DNA of 64,000 bases from CAKZNE01 sp963976435 (GCA_963976435.1 CAXBKQ010000019.1:1-64000), one strand, 5' to 3'; positions 26,340 to 35,481 are shown, counted from the first letter of the stretch. Made by a program: numbers and translations. The notes: a model not told the origin generated them from the letters alone.

Positions 26340-27964
26340 TGTTTAGACCTTTTACCTTATTACTTTTCTTTTTTCTCCTTTTAGATTTTGCATCCAATGC
26401 ACAGTCTCAAAAAACGCAAATCCAAGAACTTACTGCAAACGAAAACAACGACCTTAAAGCCGAAGAATTAAACCATTATCTAGATTCAATAAGTCCCTTC
26501 CTTTCTAGTCCTCCCATCGGGAAATATATTGGCAAAGCTCTAAGCTTAAATCAGTTTAATAGCTCCTATTATAAAAATCATCAAGTCAATAGCTGGAAAA
26601 TTCAGACCCGAAATTTAAAGACCAGGGTTTTTTTCAAAAACTTATCTCTAGAAAATGGTGATAGCCTCTTCACTTATAACCTTGAAGGTGATCTATTAGA
26701 AATAAAAACCATACATAATACCTATGGTTCGGCATTTACTAGCCTGGCTTCCATTAATGGCTTGGTGTTTCAGCTAAAAAATTATTCCAAGAATGCCAGC
26801 GCCCAAATAACTGGTTATTCCCTAGAATCTGTAAAAGATGCGCAGTTCAGCCCTATGTCTTTCGGAGAAAGTGAAGCCTGTCAAGTAAATATCAATTGTA
26901 ATGAAGGTGATGATTTTAGAAATATTCAAAAATCTGTGGTCCGTATCCTTATGAAAATCGGATCCTCCTTTTTATGGTGTACTGGGACTGTGGTAAATAA
27001 TACAAGCTATAATTATGAACCTTATATATTAAGTGCCGAACATTGTGGTTTATTAGGTAATGATATTGCTCCTCAAAGTGATTTAGACTCCTGGACTTTT
27101 TATTTTAATTATGAAAGTCCGGATTGTGATAATCCCAGCAGTGAGGGGAATTTGGATAGACAAAGAATGACAGGTGCCAACTTATTGGCAAATAGTGATG
27201 ACCAAGGAGGAGATTTTGGATCCGATTTTCTATTATTAAAATTACAGAACAATATACCCACTGTCTTTAATGCTTATTATTCGGGCTGGAATCACAATGG
27301 GTTGGCGAAACCAAAAAATGGGGTTGGAATTCATCACCCTTCAGGGGATATCAAAAAAATAAGCAGCTATGAATTTCCAGCAGAAAGTGGATCTTTTGGC
27401 AGTACTGTTAGTGATACTCATTGGTTAGTTAACTGGAGGCCAAGCTTAAATGGATATGGAACCACCGAACAAGGTTCTTCAGGATCTCCAATTTTTGATG
27501 AAAATAATTTACTGAGAGGGGTCTTAACAGGAGGCGGGTCTGCCTGCAATAATTTATCTGGCAAGGACTATTATGGCAAATTAAGCTATAGTTGGAATTC
27601 CAATGGCAATTTAAATACTAGACGATTAGACAAATGGCTAGACCCTACAAATACGGGGTATTTAGCTATTAATGGAGCATTTGAAGGCGATAGTAAGCCC
27701 ATTTTAGATGGAGAAGAAATTGAAATTTTTCCTAATCCAGCCAATGAAAATATCGTAAAAATCAGAAATATTGGAAGGCCACAAGAAAGCCTAACTTTAA
27801 GTGTTTTCTCTTTTCAAGGGCAATTGTTATTTTCCTCAGAAGTGGTTTCCATTCCAGGCAAAGACTATGAATTGGAAATTACTAAGTGGCCCAATGGCAT
27901 CTACTACATTCAAATCGAACAAAACTCCGACATCAGCCGGCAATTGTTAATCATTAGAAAATAA
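26339..27964 (+). CDS. secreted trypsin-like (lysyl endopeptidase-type) protease, T9SS type A
   Basis: A 541-residue exported serine peptidase. Signal peptide (1-21), a propeptide-like segment (~22-180), then a chymotrypsin-fold domain with His235 in LSAEHC, probable Asp296 in GSDFLLLKL and Ser381 in EQGSSGSPIF. Paired cysteines (CQVNINC, CTG, EHC, CDN, ACN) fit the disulfide-rich lysyl endopeptidase subfamily. The last ~85 residues (IFPNPANENIVK to LLIIRK) are a T9SS type A sorting domain. Translationally coupled (TAATG) to the receiver upstream. A nutritional, extracellular role is likely. Confidence 0.88.
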   Translation: MFRPFTLLLFFFLLLDFASNAQSQKTQIQELTANENNDLKAEELNHYLDSISPFLSSPPIGKYIGKALSLNQFNSSYYKNHQVNSWKIQTRNLKTRVFFKNLSLENGDSLFTYNLEGDLLEIKTIHNTYGSAFTSLASINGLVFQLKNYSKNASAQITGYSLESVKDAQFSPMSFGESEACQVNINCNEGDDFRNIQKSVVRILMKIGSSFLWCTGTVVNNTSYNYEPYILSAEHCGLLGNDIAPQSDLDSWTFYFNYESPDCDNPSSEGNLDRQRMTGANLLANSDDQGGDFGSDFLLLKLQNNIPTVFNAYYSGWNHNGLAKPKNGVGIHHPSGDIKKISSYEFPAESGSFGSTVSDTHWLVNWRPSLNGYGTTEQGSSGSPIFDENNLLRGVLTGGGSACNNLSGKDYYGKLSYSWNSNGNLNTRRLDKWLDPTNTGYLAINGAFEGDSKPILDGEEIEIFPNPANENIVKIRNIGRPQESLTLSVFSFQGQLLFSSEVVSIPGKDYELEITKWPNGIYYIQIEQNSDISRQLLIIRK

Positions 27965-27965
27965 A

Positions 27966-28319
27966 TCAATATTGATGGGTATTCAATAATACCAATGTGC
28001 AGGCAATTTCTGATTCTATACCGGATTTGGCCAACAATTCCTGCAATTCCCCATTTTCTGTACCGGGATTAAAAATTACTCTTCTCGGTTTTAAGGATAA
28101 TATATAATCGTAATACTGCTCTTGCCTTTTGGGGTTTAGGTAAAGACTTATAGTATCAATATCCTCTAGGGCTGGGGTTCCTTCAATAATTTTTATTTCT
28201 CCATCATTCTCCTTTGCCCCAATGGCAACAATTTCATGTCCATGCCTCCTTAGGGATTTAGCTGCCATATTCGAATACCTTTCTTCCTTTGGGCTGGCTC
28301 CTAGAACTAATGTTTTCAT
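27966..28319 (-). CDS. CoA-binding domain protein
   Basis: A 117-residue Rossmann-fold protein of the CoA_binding family. It opens with MKTLVLGASPKEERYSN (nucleotide-binding loop), then GHEIVAIGAKE, TISLYLNPKRQ and VIFNPGTENGE, all usual in this small family. Role unknown; the fold is shared with succinyl-CoA synthetase subunits. Start chosen at ATG 28319; a longer frame to 28403 would add an unconserved tail that covers the promoter of the divergent ABC gene. Confidence 0.82.
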   Translation of the reverse strand: MKTLVLGASPKEERYSNMAAKSLRRHGHEIVAIGAKENDGEIKIIEGTPALEDIDTISLYLNPKRQEQYYDYILSLKPRRVIFNPGTENGELQELLAKSGIESEIACTLVLLNTHQY

Positions 28320-28385
28320 AAATAGATATTTACATGAATATAAATTGGCTTTGTAACTAAGGCTTAAAATTAAGTCTTTAAACTC

Positions 28386-28393
28386 TACTTTTG
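28386..28393 (+). promoter_or_regulatory. putative -7 element for the ABC/DUF3299 cluster
   Basis: TACTTTTG matches TAnnTTTG. It overlaps an in-frame TTG at 28391, so translation of the ABC ATPase probably begins further on, at TTG 28418. Just upstream, CTTAA-aa-TTAAG (28363-28374) is a short inverted repeat that could bind a regulator. Confidence 0.4.
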
Positions 28394-28417
28394 TATCAAA
28401 CAAAATTATCAGCTCAT

Positions 28418-29044
28418 TTGGTTTTCACTAGTCAAGTTTCATATTCTTATAATTCAAACAAAGAAATTGTCTTCCCTGATATTCAGTTAAATTCCAATTC
28501 AAATTTACTGATACTCGGAAAGTCTGGTTCTGGTAAAACTACCTTTCTACACTTGCTAGGTGGATTATTAAAACTTCAAAAGGGCGAGATAAGAATTGGT
28601 GGAAATTCGATTGGCGAAATGAATAGCAAGGAGCTAGATGCCTTTAGAGGCAAGGAAATTGGCTTGATTTTCCAAAAATCACATTTTGTAAAATCCCTTA
28701 GTATTAAAGAGAATTTGGAGCTTGCTCAAAAATTGGCAAAGCAAGCCTCAAACAGTGCTCACTTAAAGGAGGTTTTGGAAATTTTGGATATAGGTGACAA
28801 ATTAAATTGCTTAGCCAACGAATTAAGTGTTGGGGAACAACAAAGGGCTAGTATTGCAAGAGCTGTAATAAACAGCCCTTCGCTAATTTTAGCTGATGAA
28901 CCCACTTCTGCCTTGGACGATGAAAACGCTGAAATTGTAGTCGATTTATTATTATCCAGTGCCAAAAAATGCCATGCCAATTTATTAGTGGTTAGCCATG
29001 ATCGAAGATTATTATCTAAACTTTCCAATTCTATAGAGCTATGA
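28418..29044 (+). CDS. ABC transporter ATPase (LolD/MacB type)
   Basis: About 208 residues (TTG start at 28418; an in-frame TTG at 28391 lies inside a promoter element). Walker A GKSGSGKTT, Q-loop FQKSHF, signature LSVGEQQR, Walker B LILADEPTSALDD and the H-loop VVSHD are all intact. Size and sequence fit the LolD/MacB group that works on envelope substrates without translocating them through the membrane. Overlaps the permease gene by 4 nt. Confidence 0.87.
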   Translation: MVFTSQVSYSYNSNKEIVFPDIQLNSNSNLLILGKSGSGKTTFLHLLGGLLKLQKGEIRIGGNSIGEMNSKELDAFRGKEIGLIFQKSHFVKSLSIKENLELAQKLAKQASNSAHLKEVLEILDIGDKLNCLANELSVGEQQRASIARAVINSPSLILADEPTSALDDENAEIVVDLLLSSAKKCHANLLVVSHDRRLLSKLSNSIEL

Positions 29045-30228
29045 CCTGGATTATTATTAGTTGGAAAAATATTTGGCATAAACCCTTAAGTTCAATTTTA
29101 AGTATCCTCTTGCTGGCCTTTGGAGCAGGAATAATTTCCCTACTTCTCAATGTTTCTGAACAGGTAGAAAAGCAGTTTACCAAAAATATATCTGGGATTG
29201 ATATGGTTGTAGGAGCCAAAGGAAGTCCATTACAACTTCTGCTGAGTAGTGTTTACCAAATAGATGCTCCTACGGGCAATATTTCCTTAAGCGAATATCA
29301 AAAACTGAGTAAAAATCCCCTGGTAAAGAAAAGTATTCCCCTTTCATTTGGCGACAATTATAAGGGCTATAGAATGGTGGGAACGGAAAAATCCTATTTG
29401 GATTTGTATGATGCAGAGCTTAAAAAGGGTCAACTATGGTCTCAATCCGGAGAAGCAGTCATTGGATCTTTGGTTCAAAATATTACAGAATTGGATTTGA
29501 ATAAAAGCTTTCAAAGTAGCCATGGTTTTGATTCTGAAATGGGTGAAGGTCATGTGCATTTTAACTTCCAGGTTGTAGGGGTTTTGGAGGAGACAGGAAC
29601 GGTTTTAGACAAGCTAATACTTACCAATTTGGAAAGTGTTTGGGATGTCCATCAACATGAAGGTCATTCTCATGAAGAAAAGCCAAAGGAAATTACTGCT
29701 GCCTTTATTAAATTCAAAAATCCCATGGGAATATTAAGTGTTCCCAGGATGGTAAATCAAAAAACCAATATGCAAGCGGCATTGCCAGCTATTGAGATCA
29801 ACAGGCTATTCTCATTAATGGGAACTGGAATTGAAACTCTTCAAAGTTTAGCAATATTAATAGTTTTAATTTCTGGAATTAGCGTTTTTATTTCCTTGTA
29901 TCAAAGCTTGAAAGAAAGAAAATTTGAATTGGCATTATTGAGAAGTATGGGTGCCTCTAGATTTCAACTTTTTAGCTTAGTAATAATGGAAGGATTATTT
30001 ATTTCTATTATTGGCTTTATATGTGCTATGGTATTTAGCAAAATTGCCATGACTTTAATTTCTGCAATGGCGGAACAAAATTATCAATATCCCTTGCAAA
30101 CCTCTTTTTTAACTAAAGATGAAGGACTATTATTCCTAGGAATTTTGGCAATTGGATTTCTTGCCTCAATTTTACCATCTATTCAAGCGTTTAGATTAAA
30201 TATTTCCAAAACCCTTAGCGATGCTTAA
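29041..30228 (+). CDS. FtsX-like ABC permease with His-rich periplasmic loop
   Basis: A 395-residue MacB/LolE-type permease: one N-terminal helix, a large periplasmic domain (~45-265) and three C-terminal helices with the FtsX pattern (LLRSMGASRFQLFSLVIMEG, ~298-317). The periplasmic domain carries clustered histidines: HG at 161, GHVHF (171, 173), and HQHEGHSHEE (204-211). This suggests a metal-linked function. Similar permeases with His-rich loops appear in zinc-responsive operons next to DUF3299 proteins, as they do here. Overlaps the next gene by 8 nt. Confidence 0.85.
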   Translation: MTWIIISWKNIWHKPLSSILSILLLAFGAGIISLLLNVSEQVEKQFTKNISGIDMVVGAKGSPLQLLLSSVYQIDAPTGNISLSEYQKLSKNPLVKKSIPLSFGDNYKGYRMVGTEKSYLDLYDAELKKGQLWSQSGEAVIGSLVQNITELDLNKSFQSSHGFDSEMGEGHVHFNFQVVGVLEETGTVLDKLILTNLESVWDVHQHEGHSHEEKPKEITAAFIKFKNPMGILSVPRMVNQKTNMQAALPAIEINRLFSLMGTGIETLQSLAILIVLISGISVFISLYQSLKERKFELALLRSMGASRFQLFSLVIMEGLFISIIGFICAMVFSKIAMTLISAMAEQNYQYPLQTSFLTKDEGLLFLGILAIGFLASILPSIQAFRLNISKTLSDA

Positions 30229-30646
30229 AAGTATAGCCAGCCTTTTTCTAATTCTACTAGCCAATTCATCCATTGCCCAAAAACCTTTGGTTTGGGAATT
30301 ATTAGGACTAACTACCTACACCAATAGCCAGGAAGAAGAAGGGAGTTTAATCCCCAACTTTCCCCCTATTTTGATAAGTCAATATGAAGGAGAAGAAGTA
30401 AGTATTTCAGGTTATTTAGTACCTATTGATGTAGCTACAAATAAATATGCTCTTTCCAAAAATCCATTTTCATCCTGTTTTTTCTGTGGGAATGCTGGGC
30501 CAGAAACAGTTATTGAATTGCGGTTTGAAGCAGATCCTGGGAGATTCGTTACAGATGAATATTTAATGATTAAGGGAGTTTTACAATTAAATCACAAGGG
30601 CGATGGCCTATTTTTCACCTTAAAAAATGCCTCTCTCCATGGTTAA
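30221..30646 (+). CDS. secreted DUF3299-like protein with CFFCG motif (copy 1)
   Basis: A 141-residue exported protein: signal peptide 1-19, then a small OB-like beta domain with SISGYLVPID (61-70) and SSCFFCGNAGPE (84-95). The two cysteines of the CxxC (86, 89) are its most striking feature. The pattern matches DUF3299. The CxxC may bind metal or be redox active; neither is shown. Overlaps both the permease (8 nt) and the second copy (20 nt). Confidence 0.78.
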   Translation: MLKSIASLFLILLANSSIAQKPLVWELLGLTTYTNSQEEEGSLIPNFPPILISQYEGEEVSISGYLVPIDVATNKYALSKNPFSSCFFCGNAGPETVIELRFEADPGRFVTDEYLMIKGVLQLNHKGDGLFFTLKNASLHG

Positions 30647-31091
30647 GCATTTAGGTATAGGATTGTTGATAATCTTTAGCCATCTCGTATTTGCTCAAGA
30701 TGAAGATTCCGCTAAAATTATTGACTGGAAATTCCTTTCGCATGTAGACTATGAGGACAAATACTACCCGGAGCTTGAGGCCTGGTATTTAGAGCCAATA
30801 TTTGATGAAAGCATCCTTGCTTTGGATGGTAAGAGGGTAATTATTAAAGGCTATATTATTCCTTTGGATGCAGAGGGTGGAGTTTTCGCACTTTCTGCCT
30901 ATCCTTTTAGTTCTTGTTTTTTCTGTGGTGGTGCAGGGCCAGAATCTGTTATGAGTTTAAAATTTAAGTCTAAACCCAAAAAATACAGCACAGATGATGT
31001 GGTTATGTTTACCGGCACCCTCAAATTAAACACCACTGATTTTGAGGATTTTAATTATATCTTGCAGGAAGTTGAAGAAATAGATCCGTGA
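30627..31091 (+). CDS. secreted DUF3299-like protein with CFFCG motif (copy 2)
   Basis: A 154-residue paralogue of the preceding gene. Signal peptide up to ~24 (LVFAQ), then KGYIIPLDAEGG and SSCFFCGGAGPES (96-108), with cysteines at 97 and 100. An internal ATG at 30639 is an equally good start. The two copies share the GYxxPxD and SSCFFCGxAGPE blocks but differ elsewhere, so they are old duplicates that have probably specialised. Overlaps the hydrolase gene by 4 nt. Confidence 0.78.
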   Translation: MPLSMVKHLGIGLLIIFSHLVFAQDEDSAKIIDWKFLSHVDYEDKYYPELEAWYLEPIFDESILALDGKRVIIKGYIIPLDAEGGVFALSAYPFSSCFFCGGAGPESVMSLKFKSKPKKYSTDDVVMFTGTLKLNTTDFEDFNYILQEVEEIDP

Positions 31092-32086
31092 AAAAAAGAA
31101 GAATTTTCCTCCTAATAGTTCTCAGTCTTATTGTCCTTTATCTTTTAGGACCAAAACCTGAATCACCAATTTACAATGCAGAAATTCCAGAGCTACCGAA
31201 TATCAAGTCTATTGAAAAGTATATTCAATTAAAAGAGGCTCAGTTTAATACGAGAGAAAACTGCCAAGCTCAAATTGTTTGGGCAGATTCCTCAAAATCT
31301 GAAACCGAATATTCCATTTTATATCTACATGGCTTTTCTGCCAGCCATATGGAAGGTGATCCTGTTCATAAAAATCTGGCTAAAGAATTTTCATCAAATC
31401 TCTATTTAGCTAGACTTCAAGATCATGGTCTTCATAGTCCTATTAATCTAGAAAAATACAGCCCCGATGGGGTTTGGGAATCAGCCAAGGAAGCATTGTT
31501 TATCGCTCAAAAATTAGGAGAAAAAGTCATTATTATTTCCACCTCTACAGGTTCACCTATCGCCTTAAAACTTGCTGCAGAATTTCCGGAGGTGGTATTT
31601 AGCCTCGTTAATTTATCGCCAAATTTTAGGATTAAAGACCCATCAGCAAGAATTTTAAATGACCCCTGGGGAGCACAAATTGCTTCAATGGTTATCGGCA
31701 AAACAAGACATGTAGTATATGAAAATCCAGAAGCCAAAAAATATTGGGACACTCTCTACAGCGTAAACGCCCTAGTAGCAATGGAAGAGTTAATTGAAAC
31801 AACTACTACCACCTCAGTATTATCAAAAATTAGCTGCCCAGTTTTAAGTCTATATTATTATAAGGATGAAAAAAATCAAGATGAAGTGGTTGATGTTTCG
31901 CGAATTCCGGAAATTCACAAAGAATTAGCCAGTAAAGAGGAAGAAAATATTTGCAAAGCTCTAGCTAGTCCTGAAAGCCATGTTATAGCTTCTTCCATAC
32001 AATCTAAGAATTATCAAATTGTTGAGGATGAGATTCGTGAATTTATGATCTCCGTATTGGGTTTAAAAACCGAAAACAAACCTTAA
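31088..32086 (+). CDS. membrane-anchored alpha/beta hydrolase
   Basis: A 332-residue hydrolase with an N-terminal membrane anchor (~5-22). YLHGFSASHMEGDP carries the oxyanion HG. ISTSTGS holds the probable nucleophile Ser in an SxSxG elbow instead of the usual GxSxG. YYKDEKNQDEVV (Asp) and PESHVIAS (His) complete a triad. It is likely periplasmic-facing with an ester or lipid substrate. Starts at GTG inside the end of the second DUF3299-like gene and closes this cluster, which suggests a link between the ABC system and lipid or lipoprotein chemistry. Confidence 0.8.
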   Translation: MKKRRIFLLIVLSLIVLYLLGPKPESPIYNAEIPELPNIKSIEKYIQLKEAQFNTRENCQAQIVWADSSKSETEYSILYLHGFSASHMEGDPVHKNLAKEFSSNLYLARLQDHGLHSPINLEKYSPDGVWESAKEALFIAQKLGEKVIIISTSTGSPIALKLAAEFPEVVFSLVNLSPNFRIKDPSARILNDPWGAQIASMVIGKTRHVVYENPEAKKYWDTLYSVNALVAMEELIETTTTTSVLSKISCPVLSLYYYKDEKNQDEVVDVSRIPEIHKELASKEEENICKALASPESHVIASSIQSKNYQIVEDEIREFMISVLGLKTENKP

Positions 32087-32170
32087 ATAGTAGGTAATAG
32101 CCTTTTACTAGGGCAAAATACATACTGCCTGAATTGCTGGAACGTTTCCTATTAGATTGGCAATTAATTC

Positions 32171-32178
32171 TATCTTTG
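32171..32178 (+). promoter_or_regulatory. putative -7 element for the BatA-like gene
   Basis: TATCTTTG matches TAnnTTTG, 7 nt before the ATG at 32186. A TTG at 32157-32159 is too close to serve as a standard -33 box, so support is partial. Confidence 0.42.
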
Positions 32179-32185
32179 ACCATTG

Positions 32186-34195
32186 ATGAATTTCCTATAT
32201 CCGTCTTTTTTGTGGGCCCTTTTAGCCCTTCTTATTCCCATTATCATCCACCTATTTAATTTTAAAAGGTATAGGACGGTTTACTTTAGTAATAATCGAT
32301 TTTTACAAGCCCTCCAGAAAAAGTCTAAATCTTTTAACAAGCTCAAGCATTGGATAATTTTACTATCCCGATTATTGGCTTTAGCCTGTTTGGTTTTTGC
32401 CTTTGCACAACCCTTTTTCCCTGCTAAAGAAAAATCTGATCAGAACTCTTCTCTTGTTTCTATTTATATAGACAATAGTTTGAGCATGAAAAACAAGGGC
32501 TTAAATGGTAGTTTATTGGAAGATGCCCGAAGTGAAGCCGTAAATTTGGTAAAAGCCCTTCCCAAAAATTATAAGTTTCAAATCATTTCCAATGATCTGG
32601 AGTCTAGGCAAAAATCATTTTATAATAGCAGTCAGGCAATACGCTTAATTGATGAATTAAAACCTTCAAATGCATTTCGGAGCATTCATGAAATTAGCAA
32701 GCAAATAAAAGGGAGTATTCCTGAAGATAAACTAGATTCCAAAATCCAGCTTTTTGTTCTTTCGGATTTTCAAAAAAGTCAATTTTCCAATTTAAATAGT
32801 TTAAACGATAGTTTATGGAATTTGAAACTTCTGAAATTTCAGGAAGCAAATCCATCCTCCAATTTGGCTATTGACTCTGTATGGTTTGAAAATCCAATTT
32901 TACAGCCGGGCTTTGATCAAACTTTGAAACTTAGAATCGTGAATTATGGGATACAAGATTTGGCATCTATATCTATCCAATTGACAATAAATTCGGAATT
33001 ACAAGGAGCAGAGGAATTTAATATTTCTGCTTTGGAGAAAAAAGAATTAAAGTTTATTATCCGACCTGAAAATAAAGCTATTTATGAAGGCCTATTAAAA
33101 ATTGATATGGGTCAGCCGAGCTTCGACAATCAGTTATATTTCAGTTTCAAGGTAGAAGATCCGATAAGAGTGCTTTTGCTTGGAAAGTCCAATAAATCCC
33201 TTTTTGAAAAGCTCTATCAAGATAGTATTTATGATCTGAACTTTACCGATTTAAATGAATTGAGTTATGGTGAGATTCAAAATTATAATTTAGTAATACT
33301 AAATCAGCTGGAAAAATTTCCGAGTGGATTAAAATCGGCAATTTCTGAAAATCTCAAACAGGGCAAAAACATTGCCTTTATTCCAAACTATGAGGATAAA
33401 AAAGCAAATGATGAATTTTTAAAAAGTTTGGGACTTAGAGAATATGGAGAGCTTTCCCAAGCTAAAATAAAATTGAATAAAATTTATTGGAAGGATCTAA
33501 TTTTCGAAAATGTATTTACAGCAGAGCCGAAGAATTCTCAGCTTCCAAGTATAAAGAAACACTATAAAACTTCTCCTGCCCCTTATTGCCTTTTGGAAAT
33601 GGAAAACGGTGATTGTCTTCTTAGCAGAAAGCCAATTTATGAGGGTCAGTTTATGCTTTTTAACAGCAATTTAGATTTAGAGTCTAGCGATATTGCAAGA
33701 CATAGCATTTTGGTACCCATAATGTTGAATTCTGCCCTATATAGCAGCCTCAAACAAGCCTTATACAATTCTTCAGGTAATGAATTCGGACAAGAATTTG
33801 AGCGTAAATTTCCTGAATCTGACTATCCACTCAAAATAAAAGTTGAGGGAAAAGAGATTATCCCTCAACAAAGAAACCAAGGACTTAGCACAGAATTATT
33901 CAGTCTTCCCGCTGAAATAAAGCCTGGAATTTACCCTGTTATCGAAAACGAGGAGGAAATTGGAAAAATAGCAGTTAATATTGATCCTAGAGAAAGTGAT
34001 TGGGCCTTTTGGGAAGAATCAGATCTTAAAGAAGTTTTAGCGAATAGTAATGTTGAAATATTGGACATAGAAAATATTAACCTTGCCAAGATAGTTCGCG
34101 ATAATTATAATGTTAGACCATTATGGCATTGGTTTTTATGGGCAGCATTGTTCTTATTAATTATTGAAATAACTTTACTAAAACTTTGGAATTAA
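32186..34195 (+). CDS. BatA-like (N-terminal) membrane protein with VWA-type MIDAS
   Basis: A 669-residue inner-membrane protein. The N-terminus (FLYPSFLWALLALLIPIIIH) is the BatA/aerotolerance-regulator helix seen throughout Bacteroidota; a second helix (~54-72) precedes a VWA-like domain whose MIDAS is DNSLSM (~99-104). A long extracytoplasmic region follows, with a final helix at ~646-666. Such proteins are thought to act in envelope or metal-linked assembly; the precise role is unknown. ATG 32186 is used; a TTG lies one codon before it. Its stop overlaps the extended frame of the next gene. Confidence 0.82.
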   Translation: MNFLYPSFLWALLALLIPIIIHLFNFKRYRTVYFSNNRFLQALQKKSKSFNKLKHWIILLSRLLALACLVFAFAQPFFPAKEKSDQNSSLVSIYIDNSLSMKNKGLNGSLLEDARSEAVNLVKALPKNYKFQIISNDLESRQKSFYNSSQAIRLIDELKPSNAFRSIHEISKQIKGSIPEDKLDSKIQLFVLSDFQKSQFSNLNSLNDSLWNLKLLKFQEANPSSNLAIDSVWFENPILQPGFDQTLKLRIVNYGIQDLASISIQLTINSELQGAEEFNISALEKKELKFIIRPENKAIYEGLLKIDMGQPSFDNQLYFSFKVEDPIRVLLLGKSNKSLFEKLYQDSIYDLNFTDLNELSYGEIQNYNLVILNQLEKFPSGLKSAISENLKQGKNIAFIPNYEDKKANDEFLKSLGLREYGELSQAKIKLNKIYWKDLIFENVFTAEPKNSQLPSIKKHYKTSPAPYCLLEMENGDCLLSRKPIYEGQFMLFNSNLDLESSDIARHSILVPIMLNSALYSSLKQALYNSSGNEFGQEFERKFPESDYPLKIKVEGKEIIPQQRNQGLSTELFSLPAEIKPGIYPVIENEEEIGKIAVNIDPRESDWAFWEESDLKEVLANSNVEILDIENINLAKIVRDNYNVRPLWHWFLWAALFLLIIEITLLKLWN

Positions 34196-34200
34196 AAGCT

Positions 34201-35481
34201 ATGGAACAAAATAAGATTCTTATAAAAAAGGTAAAGGTCATTGACCCCCTTTCGTCTTATAATGGAAAAACCGTAGATATTTTAATTGAAGAGGATATTA
34301 TTACCTCCATTAAAAGTCTGATTGAGGATAAGGATGCCCAAATTTTTACAGCTGAAAATCTATGTGTGAGCCCTGGTTGGTTTGATTTAAGAGCGAACTT
34401 TTGTGATCCTGGTTTTGAGGAAAAAGAATCTATAGAATCTGGAGCAAATGCCGCAATTTTTGGCGGATTTACTGGTCTGGCATTAAGTCCGGAAACCCAA
34501 CCTAGAATTGATTCTAAGTCCATTGTAGAATACGTTTACAAAAAAGCGGAAGATTTGCCGGTAAACATTTATCCAATGGGAGCTTTTAGCAAAAATTTAA
34601 ATGGCGAAGAACTCAGCGAAATGTACGATATGTTTCAAGCGGGAGCCATTGCTTTTGGTCATGGTAAAACTTGTCCAGACAATTTATCGATTTTAAAACT
34701 TGCTTTGCAATATCAAAAAGATTTTGCAGGCCCTCTTCATATCGCCCCGGTAGATTCTGGACTAGCAAAAGGTGGACAGATGCATGAAGGCGAGGTAAGT
34801 ACCTATCTTGGTTTAAAGGGGATTCCAAGTTTGGCAGAGGAAATTAGCACTCAAAACATACTTCACCTTGCAGAATATGCAGAAACCTCGGTGCACTTAG
34901 CGGGAATATCCTCCAAGGAAACTTTGGCTTTATTAAAAACCGCCCAAGCAAATGGACAAGAATATACGGCAGATGTATCCTTGGCTAATCTATGTTTTAA
35001 TGATAAGCATTTAGAAAGCTATGACAGCAATTATAAGCTAATGCCACCTCTTAGAGGTGAAGAAGATAGATTGGCATTAATTGAAGCATTAAATAAAGGA
35101 CTGATACACGCTATTGCCTCTGATCACTACCCTGAAAATGTTGAAAATAAAATGTGTGAATTTGATCATTCTGCATTTGGAATGATATCTCTTGAAACTT
35201 TTATTGGAGCACTAGGCAAGGCCTTGGATGGAAAGGTAAGCTGGGATAAAATAATTGAATTAATTGCCCTAAACCCCAGAAGAATATTGGGATTAGAAAT
35301 TCCTACTATAGAGGAAGGCAATGCTGCAGAACTAACATTTTTCGATCCGGAAAAAGAATGGATATTCAATAAAAAAGATATTCAAAGTAAATCAACCAAC
35401 ACTCCCTTTATTGGGAAACAACTCAAGGGAAAAGCTCTTGGGATTTTTAATGAAGGACTTATGGTTTGGTTAGATAATTAA
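34201..35481 (+). CDS. dihydroorotase-like amidohydrolase lacking metal ligands
   Basis: A 426-residue amidohydrolase-fold protein of the dihydroorotase family. In active enzymes the first metal site reads DxHxH followed by R-x-PG. Here it is DLRANFCDPG (62-71), with Arg64 and Asn66 replacing both histidines. The ligand His of the 'HVST' motif is also changed (HLAGISS, 232-238), while Asp308 in ASDH is kept. It may therefore be a non-catalytic PyrC'-like partner of aspartate carbamoyltransferase, as known in some bacteria, or a variant enzyme. Start at ATG 34201, 5 nt after the BatA-like stop. Confidence 0.85.
   Translation: MEQNKILIKKVKVIDPLSSYNGKTVDILIEEDIITSIKSLIEDKDAQIFTAENLCVSPGWFDLRANFCDPGFEEKESIESGANAAIFGGFTGLALSPETQPRIDSKSIVEYVYKKAEDLPVNIYPMGAFSKNLNGEELSEMYDMFQAGAIAFGHGKTCPDNLSILKLALQYQKDFAGPLHIAPVDSGLAKGGQMHEGEVSTYLGLKGIPSLAEEISTQNILHLAEYAETSVHLAGISSKETLALLKTAQANGQEYTADVSLANLCFNDKHLESYDSNYKLMPPLRGEEDRLALIEALNKGLIHAIASDHYPENVENKMCEFDHSAFGMISLETFIGALGKALDGKVSWDKIIELIALNPRRILGLEIPTIEEGNAAELTFFDPEKEWIFNKKDIQSKSTNTPFIGKQLKGKALGIFNEGLMVWLDN

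Noticed and set aside
28320..28403. 28-residue extension of the CoA-binding protein
   Set aside because: The family normally begins at the MKTLVLGASP loop; the extension covers the divergent promoter.
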